Below, one piece after another: positions 8,020 to 17,009 of a DNA stretch of 64,000 nucleotides. The stretch spans positions 372,001 through 436,000 of the forward strand of contig OZ245331.1 in the NCBI GenBank assembly GCA_965226155.1. Reading direction: 5' to 3'. Every line of letters starts with the position of its first letter. Within the stretch, counting starts at the first letter, position 1. The notes under the pieces were generated by a model, which did no database searches, was not told the DNA's origin, and was given only the letters and a program-made list of their open reading frames with translations. The stretch comes from G965226155 sp965226155 (GTDB taxonomy: Bacteria; Pseudomonadota; Gammaproteobacteria; Eutrophobiales; Eutrophobiaceae). The position numbers and the translations under genes were made by a program.

Positions 8020-10181
8020 ATGACCACCCAATCTTCTAATGTCTACAAAATCCACCCTGTTAACGGACGTGGTCATATTCTAATTGTCGATGATGACGCA
8101 ACTACTCGGAAAATCATTCACAAAATACTGGATCAATCCGGATATGAAGTTACTGAAGCATCTTCTGGAGAAGATGCACTTGATTATATTGGCAATCATC
8201 AGTTTACATTAGTATTACTTGATATTGTTATGAAAGGTATAAATGGGATCGAAGTACTTAAAATAATCAGGCAAAAATATCAAATGGATGAACTTCCTGT
8301 GATTATGGTCACAATAAAAGAATCGAGCTCTGATATGCAAGAAGCATTAGCACTAGGTGCAAACGATTATGTAGTGAAACCAATAGATAAAATCGTTTTA
8401 CAATCTCGAATTCAAAATCGTATTTCTCAAAAAAAGCTAGAAGACGAGCTACGGATTGCCCGTAGTGATTTAGAATTCCGTGTTGAAGAACGTATTGCTG
8501 AGCTAGAAGATTCAAAAAGATATTTTCAAAACTTAATTGAAAATGCACAAGATATGATTGCCGCGTTCGAAGAAGACGGTACTGTCTACTATGAAAGGCC
8601 ATCAGTTGAACGTGTCTTATGATACAAGCAAGAAGAAAGAATTGGAAAGAATACGTTTGAATTAATTCATCCAGAAGATCAAGATTTAGTAGCGAATAAA
8701 TTTTCTTTGGCCTTTGCTTCACCAGGTCAGAAAATTACGGCAGTGGCCAGATTCAGACATAAAAATGGGACTTGGCGCACACTTGAAATTTTTGGCAGCA
8801 CTGCTGAATTTCATGGACATTTAAGAGGTATTGTTAACGCGCGGGATATAACAGACCGTAATAAGCAGATTGAACAACTTACTTACCAAGCAAGTCATGA
8901 TGAGTTAACAAAACTTATTAATCGACGTGAGTTTAAACGTCAGACAGACAGTTCTATAAGTAAGTGTAAAGAGGAAGGCACTGAAATAGTGCTATGTTAT
9001 GTGGATTTAGATCGGTTCAAAGTTATAAATGAAAGTTGTGGTGATAAAGCAGGTGATGAATTATTAAAGCAAGCTGGTAATTTATTACGCTCAGAATTGC
9101 GGAAGCAAGATATTGTCGCACGACTAGAAGCAGATAAATTTGGGTTATTACTTGTGGACTGTACTTTGGAACAAGCTCATGCGGTGGCTAATAAATTACT
9201 TATTACTTTTGAGAATTTTCGTTTTATTTGGAAAAAAGGAAATTTACAGTCAATTTAAGCATCGGCATTATGTCTCTTTCAGAATCATCAGAAACAGATA
9301 TTAATGTTTTAGAGGCAGCAAAAGCAGCATGCTCAACTGCCCAGGAAGCTGGTGGCAACCAAATTTACTTGTACCATAATCAGGATGTTGTTCTCTCTTT
9401 ACGACGTGATGAAATTGAATGGATATCGAGAATTAATCACGCGCTTGATAATGATTTGTTTTGTTTATACGTACAACCGATTGTCTCGTTGGCTTCTCAT
9501 GAAGAAATTCATACTACACATTATGAATTGTTAATAAGAATGTGCGGTGAAGATGACGAGATAATTTCACCAAACTTTTTTTTGCCAGTAGCAGAGCGTT
9601 ATAACCTTTCTCTGAAACTGGATAAATGGGTTATAACGCATGCTCTTAACTGGCTAGTGAAAAATCCTGTTCACGTTAAAGAACTGGCTCATTGTGCGAT
9701 AAATTTGTCTGGTAAATCAATAGGCAATGAGGATTTACTTCAATATATAAAACAACTATTTAAAAAAACAGCCATTCCTCCTGAAAAAATTTGCTTCGAA
9801 GTTACTGAAACAGCTGCGGTTGCTAATATATCCAGCGCAACTAAATTTATAGATTCCCTGCAAGAAATCGGTTGTCGGTTTGCTTTGGACGACTTTGGCA
9901 GTGGTTTATCCTCATTTGGGTATTTTCAAACTCTACCCGTTGACTATCTAAAAATTGACGGAATATTTGTAAAGCTATTAGAATCGGATAAATTTAATCA
10001 AGCTATCGTTAAATCTATTAATGAAATAGGGAACGCAGCGGGCAAAAAAACCATTGCTGAGTTTGTAGAAAATAATGGAATACTAATTAAACTCAGAGAA
10101 ATAGGTGTAGATTTTGGGCAAGGATATCACTTTTCCAAACCAATCCCGCTAGAAGAGTTTCAACCTAACAAGAAAACTTAA
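8020..10181 (+). pseudogene. REC-PAS-GGDEF-EAL c-di-GMP signalling protein, broken twice
   Basis: One gene read in three pieces. Residues 1-140: receiver with DDDATTRK, phospho-Asp in LLDIVMKGING, T in VT and K in VVKPID. Then a coiled coil (RSDLEFRVEERIAELED) and a PAS domain. An in-frame TGA at 8620-8622 sits where PAS domains have Gly (VERVL-stop-YKQEERIGKN). The frame resumes into a GGDEF domain whose motif is degenerate (EADKF). The frame changes in the A6 run at 9232-9237. The last piece is an EAL domain with ELLIR, EVTETA, DDFGSG, LKIDG and QGYHFSKP, so its phosphodiesterase site looks complete. The original protein of about 720 residues probably degraded c-di-GMP. Confidence 0.88.
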
Positions 10182-10221
10182 CGACTCATGCAATTCCATT
10201 GACTCTAATTGACTATTTTAT

Positions 10222-11220
10222 TTGAATAAATTAAATAACAATTCCACTATAAGTTTGATAAAGAATTTCGCCTTTGTGCTATTTCTTGTCACATTAGGAT
10301 TTATGGTTATTCGAACTAAATTCAGCATTATTGAAACTCTTCCTCAAACTATTGGTTATCTTACTGTAGCATTATTTGGTCTGATTTATCTTTTTACTGG
10401 TAAAGTACTAGCAGAACAAATATCAGCCTGGATATTGAATTTAATTATATGGATAGCGCTGATTATGTTAAACATAACTGGAAGCGGCTTAGCAATGCCT
10501 ATTGTTGTGCTTTTTCCTCTTATTCCAACACAAGCAATAATGTTTATTATAAATCGATCTGCCGTTATTGTGACCTGGATACTGTCAATAGTTTCTTTAA
10601 TCTTTTTTATTTACCTTGAAGCAATTGATTACAATTTTACTTCATCGCGTCTGGTTGGTTCTTCCGTTGACGTAATGCGCGGTGTATGGTTAATTTTTAT
10701 CGTTACTGTAATTTCAGTGATCGGTTAGTATTACAAAAGTATACTAAGTAATTACACGCATACTATTCAATCACTAGCAGATACGGATCCTTTAACAAAA
10801 CTTGCCAACAGGCGAAAAATAGATGAATCTCTTAACCGAGAATTATCACGAGTAAGTCGTTACGGCGGTTGGTTATCAATACTCTTAATTGACATTGATA
10901 ATTTCAAACAACTCAATGATTCAAATGGTCATCTAGCCGGTGATGAGTGTCTTGTAAAGTTTGCAAACACGATTTGGGGAAATGTCAAACGAATTACTGA
11001 TATTAACGGAAGGTTTGGAGGTGATGAATTTATAGCAATATTGCCTGATACCTCGGCAAATGAGGCCAAAGAAATCGCGGAAAGAATTAGAGGATCCATA
11101 GAGAATCTGAAAATATCATTAGATAAAAATGAGGAAGTCTATATTAGTACTACAATCGGATGTGTATCTGCCAAAGATCCAGAAATAACTGATATAAAAT
11201 TACGCAATTATCCCCTTTAG
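10222..11220 (+). pseudogene. Membrane-anchored diguanylate cyclase with nonsense codon and IS-cut end
   Basis: The first 168 codons from a TTG start encode about six hydrophobic helices (a membrane sensor). A TAG at 10726-10728 interrupts the same frame, which then continues as a GGDEF domain: DTDPLTKLANRRKID, DIDNFKQLND, an inhibitory RxxD site (RITD) directly before GGDEF. The catalytic loop is intact. The last helix of the domain is lost: the reading ends at a TAG inside the left end of the IS1595-type element, replacing the usual ALYxAK tail. So the gene is disrupted both by a stop and by insertion. Confidence 0.85.
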
Positions 11221-11270
11221 ATACGGTAAATAATCATCTATAGTGTCTCCAACACTAGGAGAAAACATAG

Positions 11271-12133
11271 ATGAAACCCACAACATTACGTCAATTTTTC
11301 AAACAGTTTCCAGACGATGAGACGTGCCTGGAACACCTTTTCAATGTTCGCTTTGGACAAGGCCATGCCTGCCCGAAATGCGAACGTGAAGCCAAGTGGT
11401 ATCCGATAAAGGCCGAACGTGCTTATTCCTGCCAGTGGTGCGGTCATCACTTGCACCCGACAGTTGGTACTTTGTTTGAAAAGTCTCGGACACCTTTGCA
11501 AATCTGGTTCTATGCAATCTATCTCACCACTACCAGTCATGGCGTATCCGGTAAAGAGTTGCAACGCCAGCTTGGAGTAACCTACAAATGCGCCTACAGA
11601 ATGGGCCAGCAAATCCGTGAACACATGGCATTGGTTGACGGTGAAAAACCCCTGTCAGGGAACGTTGAAGTAGACGAAACGTATATTGGCGGGAAGCGTC
11701 CCGGTAAGCGTGGTCGTGGCGCATTAGGCAAAACCGTAGTGTTTGGGATGATGGAGCGGGACGGTGACGTTATGACGAAGGTTGTGCCAGACTCTAAGAC
11801 CAAATCTATCCGTCCGATCATCTTAGAAAATATTGAGAAAGCAGCACTATCAATAGTGATGAATGGCACGCTTATAAAAATCTAGACAAGCATGGCTACA
11901 AACATCAAACCGTAAATCATGGTGAAAAGGAATATGTAAATGGCGATGCTCATATGAATAGCATTGAAGGCTACTGGTCACATTTAAAGAAAAGTATTAA
12001 TAGCACTCATATCCATGTGTCTAAGAAACACATGGAGAAATACGCCAAAGAATTTGAATACCGCTTCAACTCTCGGAAGAATCCTGAGAAGATGTTTCCT
12101 GAGTTGATTTCGACCTTTCAGGATGAGAAATAG
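11271..12133 (+). pseudogene. IS1595-family transposase, one-base deletion
   Basis: N-terminal zinc ribbon with CPKCEREAKWY and CQWCGHHLHP (residues about 36-62), then the DDE-type catalytic domain beginning VDETYIGGKR. The frame breaks near 11841, where GC stands in place of an expected GGC codon. The other frame continues with SDEWHAYKNL, HMNSIEGYWSHLKK and YRFNSRKN up to TAG at 12131-12133. D, D/N and E motifs are all recognisable, so this was a complete transposase inactivated by one indel. Confidence 0.88.
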
Positions 12134-12239
12134 AGTCTAAGGCCTGACCAAACCTGTCCTTATCACCTTTCGGGTCTTTCTCGTGTTCCTTCACGAACTG
12201 ATCAAGTTTACTCTTGTTTCTTGCCTGTTTAAGGTTCAT
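12066..12239 (-). CDS. 57-aa IS-encoded accessory ORF, antisense to transposase end
   Basis: A short hydrophilic protein starting MNLKQARNKSKLDQF, then KEHEKDPKGDKDRF and a Ser/Thr-rich tail. Its last 68 bases overlap the transposase end on the opposite strand. From memory, similar short K/E/D-rich proteins occur at this place in other ISXO2-type elements, which is why I list it as a gene; this is established only loosely. Function unknown. Its ATG overlaps the stop of the truncated membrane protein gene. Confidence 0.5.
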   Translation of the reverse strand: MNLKQARNKSKLDQFVKEHEKDPKGDKDRFGQALDSISHPERSKSTQETSSQDSSES

Positions 12240-12686
12240 CAGATTTTTTGTATAAAGGTGGTATAGCGAATACTGTCGCAGTTACATCGATCAAAACTAA
12301 AATATTTATCAATAAAATGACCAGACCAGTCCCATTTAATAATGAAACTAATACCATCTTATCAAGAAAATAACTTCTAACAATGAATGTTGATACTGCT
12401 ACCAAAAACAGTACAATTAGAATATAAACACCTTGATTTATTTCCTTTCTCGCATCCTTAAAGTAACCAGGATTCCTGATTTTCTCTTCAGCACGATTAA
12501 ACGCAAAATGTAAATTAGCAGCCGATGCAGCTGTAACAGTCATTATTACAGCAAGAATATTTAAAATTTCGTGGTTAATAAAATTTTCCCAAAATGGTTT
12601 TCAACTAAAAATTTCGGGTCATAGATTGAAACCGCAATAACAACCACAACACTTACGGCTAGAATTATCCAGGATATTATCTGCAT
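12229..12686 (-). pseudogene. Three-helix membrane protein, third gene of an unknown cassette
   Basis: The ATG at 12686 follows the stop of the 30-aa gene with no gap. The first 25 residues are one membrane helix (ISWIILAVSVVVVIAVS), then a frameshift in a T4 run at 12598-12601 (plus strand). The second frame continues PFWENFINHEILNILAV, AEEKIRNPGYFKDARKEINQ, and two more helices. The last dozen codons (about IPPLYKKSDEP) lie within the IS1595 right end, so the native C-terminus is lost. A small multi-helix protein with a conserved-looking soluble loop coupled to a soluble protein is a common effector layout in defence cassettes, but there is no family evidence here. Confidence 0.6.
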
Positions 12687-12779
12687 TTAATTAATGCCGA
12701 ACAATTTCTTTATTAGATCGGGCCAGTAATCTTTAGTTTCATCGCCGAGAGTAATATTTTCTTCAGGGTTAACAGCCAT
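12687..12779 (-). CDS. 30-aa microprotein, middle gene of the unknown cassette
   Basis: Encodes MAVNPEENITLGDETKDYW followed by PDLIKKLFGIN. The ATG lies 11 bases inside the end of the upstream gene, and its TAA touches the next ATG, so position and coupling support translation. Too short for homology judgement; acidic with one aromatic helix-like end. Confidence 0.5.
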   Translation of the reverse strand: MAVNPEENITLGDETKDYWPDLIKKLFGIN

Positions 12780-13528
12780 TTTTTTGCTCTTTTTTCTGAA
12801 TTGTAAACAGTTTTTTCCCAGTCTTTATCCTAGACCTCCCTCCGCCTTCCGTAACAAAATTTACGCTCTGTCGCACACCTTCAGAATCTGGACTAAGTTT
12901 CCCTTCTTCATTATGCATATTTACAGAAACGGTTTGAATGTTGTTTTCTTTCTGCAATATCTTTAAACGTTCAGTCGTCTTATCGCGTCCACCAAAGATA
13001 TTAGGCGCAACAAAAGTTAATTCCAAGTCAGTAATTTCGCCCTTATATCTATTTACTACTTCCCAAAATTCTTGACTATCTGAGATAGTTTCAGCAAATA
13101 TTTCCCACTTTGCGATAGTGCTAGACGAATTGATGTGCTCAACCATGCTTCTTGTTATAGCTAAAGGGGGAACCAACATCAGGTTTTTCTTCGAATGCAA
13201 TTTTTTGTCCGTCAGCGTGATTGCTGGCGTCCAAAAGAAAATTTGCTGCATGCCACCTAGGCTCTATTTTTTCAGCGAAACCAGTTTCTGGACCTTCCTC
13301 AATAGTTTCAGATTTTCGGCGGCCAATTCTACCTAGCAAAACAGACCCTAATTTACCAATGGGGGCAAAATAGTAAGGCAGGTGGTGATTTTCAAATATA
13401 ATTTCTTCACTAAAAACTTCTTTGAGATATTCTTGCCTTGAATGTTTAGGGTGTTGGTGCCCCGACATCTCAATAATAGGCGGCATTTCTATCTGAACAA
13501 GCAGAAGCCGGAGTAGTGAATAGTGCAT
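12769..13528 (-). pseudogene. Soluble protein of unknown function, first gene of the cassette, frameshifted
   Basis: About 253 residues across two frames. Start chosen at 13528 because AGGGAAATC precedes that ATG. The first frame has YFAPIGKLGSVLLGRIGRRK and RWHAANFLLDAS; the frame shifts in the G5 run at 13166-13170 (plus strand); the second continues TISDSQEFWEVVNRYKG, ELTFVAPNIFGGRD and a Gly-rich VTEGGGRSRIKTG end. Removing one base of the run gives one continuous protein. I do not recognise a named family; the order (FWE..Y, APN.F, GGG) resembles an uncharacterised group I recall from mobile and defence loci, unconfirmed. Confidence 0.6.
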
Positions 13529-13561
13529 GATTTCCCTAATGTAGAAGCATAATACTATCAT

Positions 13562-13936
13562 AACGTATCGCTCACACTAACATATGCCAAGGGGATAATT
13601 GTGTAAAATTATTTATTAAAAAGTCAGATAAATTACTTTATGATGGTAAATTTGGGGGCCGTAATATTATAGTTGCTGATATATACGAACCACGCTCTTA
13701 ATATTCCCTACAGAATATATACAAATTTTTATTCTATTCTTACTATTTCACACTTCATAATAATAATTTGAATTAAACTGTTTAAATTTAACTGAATTAA
13801 ATTTATTTTTGTCTTAAAAGTTGCAGCTCTGCAACTTTTAATTAACCAATCTCTTACAATTGATATTTATTTTTTTGGTTTTACCATTATAATATCGTCA
13901 CTACTTTTATAAAAATATATTGATCCTATAATATTT
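13562..13936. other. 375-bp AT-rich gap between cassette and CNB-rhodanese gene
   Basis: No coding frame or RNA gene seen. It holds the upstream region of the leftward cassette, candidate AT-rich promoter sequence, and one 28-bp palindrome listed separately. Confidence 0.6.
13814..13841. promoter_or_regulatory. 28-bp palindrome, candidate operator (site 2)
   Basis: Arms TTAAAAGTTGCAG and CTGCAACTTTTAA with a 2-base centre, 95 bp upstream of the CNB-rhodanese ATG. It shares the AAAGTTGCA/TGCAACTTT arms and total length with the palindrome at 7866-7893, which suggests one regulator for both genes. Confidence 0.65.
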
Positions 13937-15298
13937 ATGAATATACCAGAAGGTCTTCACGACTTTATTATCTCCAATTTAATTCCTATCAAAGATTTTG
14001 CTAAAAACAAACAAAAGCAATTTCTTGATAATATTGTTATTGAAACTCATCCAGTAGGTTCAAATATATTTAAACAAGGTGAAATTGACGAATACGTATA
14101 TTATCTTCTAATAGGCAAATTAAAAATGAAATCAGGAGGAGTAACAACCTTTACAATAGAAACTAATGCTTATCAATCCTTATATCCCGTTGGTCAAATG
14201 CAACCAAGACAGTACACCGCTAACGTTAGTAGTTCGGCCCAAACACTAAAAATCAATAAATCATTATTTGACTCATTATCAAAGCTTAACAACTCAGGAT
14301 CAACACAAAGTCTAGATACTAATAATAATGAGTCTGCTCTTAATTCTGACTATGATTGGATGACTGAATTAATTAATTCTAAAATATTTGCCAACATTCC
14401 GCCTAATAAAATCCAAATGATTTTCGAACTATTTGAAGAAAAAATCGTAAATAAGAATGAAGTAATTATTACCAAAGGAGATAAAGGTGATTATTATTAC
14501 ATAATTAAAAAAGGTGAATTTGTTGTAACAAGAGATTTTGCTAAACAAAATAAGACATTTAAATTAGCAACACTGTTTGCAGGTGAAGGATTTGGTGAGG
14601 AGGCATTATTAGGCGATATGCCTAGAAATGCGAATGTAACTTCAAAAACTGATGGATCCTTGATGCGTATTACTAAGGAATCATTTTTGAGCCTAATTCG
14701 AGATCCATCGATTGAATCTGTTGATTATGATAAATCGCTACAATTGATTAGTAACGGCGGCACGTTATTGGATGTACGATTTTCAGATGAATTCAAGACC
14801 GGCTCGTTAGAAGGTAGTTTAAATTATCCTTTAGATACACTCCGAGTACAAATGAAAAAATTAAATTTACAGAAAAATTATATTGTTTACTGTGATAACG
14901 GTTCTAGAAGTGCCATTGCTGCTTACTTATTACAGAATAATGGATTTACAGTGAGTTATTTGCAAGGTGGGATTATCAACTATCCAGACAAAATAAACCT
15001 GAATAATCATAGAATTAAAGAATCAGTTGATATTGAAACGACTACTAGAAGCAAGTCTTCAAAGACTAATGTCGATACCTTGGCCAAACAAATAGAGAGC
15101 TTTTCTAATACAGAATCAACTGTACAAAATATTCTTTCACAACAAGATGACATGGATCAATTGTCAAAGGCACTTAGTTCAGTCCTAGCGGGTGTATTTA
15201 AGCAACTTGAACATGCCTTGAAGGGAAAAGCGCTAGCAGAAATTGCTAAGAGTATTGCTGAACAAAAACTAGAGCATTTACAAAAGCAGGCAATTTAA
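13937..15298 (+). CDS. Double cyclic-nucleotide-binding domain protein with rhodanese domain
   Basis: 453 residues. Residues about 5-110 are a weak first CNB domain (HPVGSNIFKQGEIDEYVYYL); about 140-255 are a second with an intact phosphate-binding cassette (FGEEALLGDMPRNANV, with Glu and Arg in place). Residues about 270-350 are a rhodanese domain with the active-site Cys in YCDNGSRS. The last 100 residues are a Ser/Gln-rich helical tail without recognised domain. Such proteins may sense cAMP or c-di-GMP and couple it to sulfur transfer or redox signals, which is inference. It stands alone, preceded by palindrome site 2. Confidence 0.85.
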   Translation: MNIPEGLHDFIISNLIPIKDFAKNKQKQFLDNIVIETHPVGSNIFKQGEIDEYVYYLLIGKLKMKSGGVTTFTIETNAYQSLYPVGQMQPRQYTANVSSSAQTLKINKSLFDSLSKLNNSGSTQSLDTNNNESALNSDYDWMTELINSKIFANIPPNKIQMIFELFEEKIVNKNEVIITKGDKGDYYYIIKKGEFVVTRDFAKQNKTFKLATLFAGEGFGEEALLGDMPRNANVTSKTDGSLMRITKESFLSLIRDPSIESVDYDKSLQLISNGGTLLDVRFSDEFKTGSLEGSLNYPLDTLRVQMKKLNLQKNYIVYCDNGSRSAIAAYLLQNNGFTVSYLQGGIINYPDKINLNNHRIKESVDIETTTRSKSSKTNVDTLAKQIESFSNTESTVQNILSQQDDMDQLSKALSSVLAGVFKQLEHALKGKALAEIAKSIAEQKLEHLQKQAI

Positions 15299-15540
15299 AA
15301 AACATATCGGCCCGCCTACCGTAAAGAATCCGTAGGTATTTCCATAGTGTCTCCTATTGTGGTATCGCTCATTTCAACAAACAGAAGTCAGAACTAGAGA
15401 GTTCCAGAATCGTTGCTTTTCGAAATTCAAAAATGTAACTGTCTAGGTAATGAGAACCAAGCCAGTCTATGATTTTAATTCCGTCAAATATTTTAAGCTT
15501 TCTAAAGGTACAATATCGCCCGATCCTAAAAGGTATTACA

Positions 15541-16980
15541 CTAATTCTGGCGCAGTCGTCGGTAGGCGATCACAACCCCAGTCACACTAAAACATAATCC
15601 AAGCGACAACAATCCGAGTATCGTGATATCCCAGAGGGGTCTTCTATTGACCAATCCAGGGAAATCTAGGCTGTGTAATCCATTGAACAGCCATCGATAA
15701 ACACGTCGACTACGATCCATGACAGTGACAATACGTGCTGAATTGAGGTCTACATGCACCCATGTAGCTTTTGGATCTGAAAAAACAATTCGCATGACAT
15801 CCTTACCCAAGGATCCTTCGCGGAGATGTGCGTATTGATCATCTTGCGATATTAACGTCATATCGGTGATAGGAAAATCTGGCCACGCAGCCGCGACACC
15901 TCGCGACACATCAGAAGAATTAGGTCGATAAGTCTGCAAATTATTTGACTGATCATGTGCGAATAAGTGTTCTCCAGTCGCATTTTTCATAATTAATAAT
16001 GGTTGTCCCGCAAGCGCTGTGTACTCGAGTTCATTGGCATCGGCCAAGATGTGTTTAGTCAATAATGAAATACGTGCAGCAACATCATGTACTGACATCC
16101 CCTTAAATGCATTGATTTGTGTCTGCGTTGGATCCGGGGCTGAAAACAATCGACCATGATCCATGGACAGCCATCCACTCACGATCCAAGTAAACACGAA
16201 GATTCCTATGCCGAGTCCAAGTATATGATGCCAGCGCATCAACCCGGTAAATGGACTCGCTAAACCGAAGCTTTTCTCATTTCTCACTCGTCGTAGACGC
16301 ACGATACCCAAGTAGAGACCCAGTGTGACACCGCAAATACCGATTAGAGATAACCACCAAACCAGTTGATCCCACAGCGCCCAATGCTTGCGAATTATGG
16401 TTGGGTAGATCCAATGAACAATTGCACCTACAGTGTTCCATCGACGTTCAGACGAGTTGGTCTGCTGCATGATTTCGCCGGTTTTTTGTGAGATATACAG
16501 TACAGTTTGTTGCGTATCAGCAATGTGTAACCGATAAAATGGACGATATAGATCAAATTGTTGATGTACAATCCATTGATCAAATATGACAGCAGGATCG
16601 AGGCGCTTAATGGTTGCGCCGGTAAAGTACTCACCGATTTGCTGTGCCGTTTCTGCTGATAGTGGTGCTACCGAAGCCCCATCATCAGCATAGATTCCAA
16701 CAAGGGCTTGTGCGTTTGCGTGTATAACGTACGCTGGTCTACCTGCCACATTAATCAACCGCAGTCTGTTGGCTAGCGAATGTGCTTGTTTGCTTAAAGC
16801 CTCACTGGGCGAAATGGCAATTGCGTCAATATCGACCTTTTCTCCAGCTGCAAAGCGATCTTCTTCTGATAGTGATGGGAACGGTACATAGATCATGATC
16901 ATGCCACTGGCACACCAGGCGGCAAACATCAAACAGAGGCAAATACCAATCCAACGATGCAGGAAAACGAGTACTGCCAT
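15541..16980 (-). CDS. PepSY-associated membrane protein (iron-uptake partner)
   Basis: 479 residues with four membrane helices: one at the start (LHRWIGICLCLMFAAWCASGM), a pair near residues 195-260, and a last at about 455-472. Between them are PepSY-type periplasmic domains. The HRWIG start and LMRWHHILGLGIGIFVF segment are the usual pattern of inner-membrane proteins next to TonB siderophore receptors, proposed to reduce or release ferric siderophores. It starts 29 bp after the receptor gene, so the two are one transcript. Confidence 0.85.
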   Translation of the reverse strand: MAVLVFLHRWIGICLCLMFAAWCASGMIMIYVPFPSLSEEDRFAAGEKVDIDAIAISPSEALSKQAHSLANRLRLINVAGRPAYVIHANAQALVGIYADDGASVAPLSAETAQQIGEYFTGATIKRLDPAVIFDQWIVHQQFDLYRPFYRLHIADTQQTVLYISQKTGEIMQQTNSSERRWNTVGAIVHWIYPTIIRKHWALWDQLVWWLSLIGICGVTLGLYLGIVRLRRVRNEKSFGLASPFTGLMRWHHILGLGIGIFVFTWIVSGWLSMDHGRLFSAPDPTQTQINAFKGMSVHDVAARISLLTKHILADANELEYTALAGQPLLIMKNATGEHLFAHDQSNNLQTYRPNSSDVSRGVAAAWPDFPITDMTLISQDDQYAHLREGSLGKDVMRIVFSDPKATWVHVDLNSARIVTVMDRSRRVYRWLFNGLHSLDFPGLVNRRPLWDITILGLLSLGLCFSVTGVVIAYRRLRQN

Positions 16981-17009
16981 CAGTAGTCTACTGTATATCA
17001 GCTAACAGT

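Larger units (their letters stand above)
11208..12266. mobile_element. IS1595-family insertion sequence (degenerate)
   Basis: About 1.06 kb holding an ISXO2/IS1016-like transposase and a short convergent gene. The ends are estimates: TTATCCCCTTTAGATAC at the left and, in reverse complement, CTATACCACCTTTATAC at the right are similar imperfect inverted repeats. No target duplication was found. The left flank cuts a GGDEF gene and the right flank cuts a membrane protein gene, and the two do not continue each other, so the locus has been rearranged. Confidence 0.6.

Noticed and set aside
9228..9240. Programmed -1 frameshift at the A6 run of the GGDEF-EAL gene
   Set aside because: The frame alignment does not match the usual A-AAA-AAG heptamer, there is no nearby pseudoknot signal I could see, and the gene also has an upstream stop.
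7866..13841. The two 28-bp palindromes as terminators
   Set aside because: No T-run follows, and both lie upstream of gene starts, not after gene ends.
15300..15540. Possible terminator CCTAC/GTAGG after the CNB-rhodanese gene
   Set aside because: Only 5 bp of stem and no T-tract; not supported.
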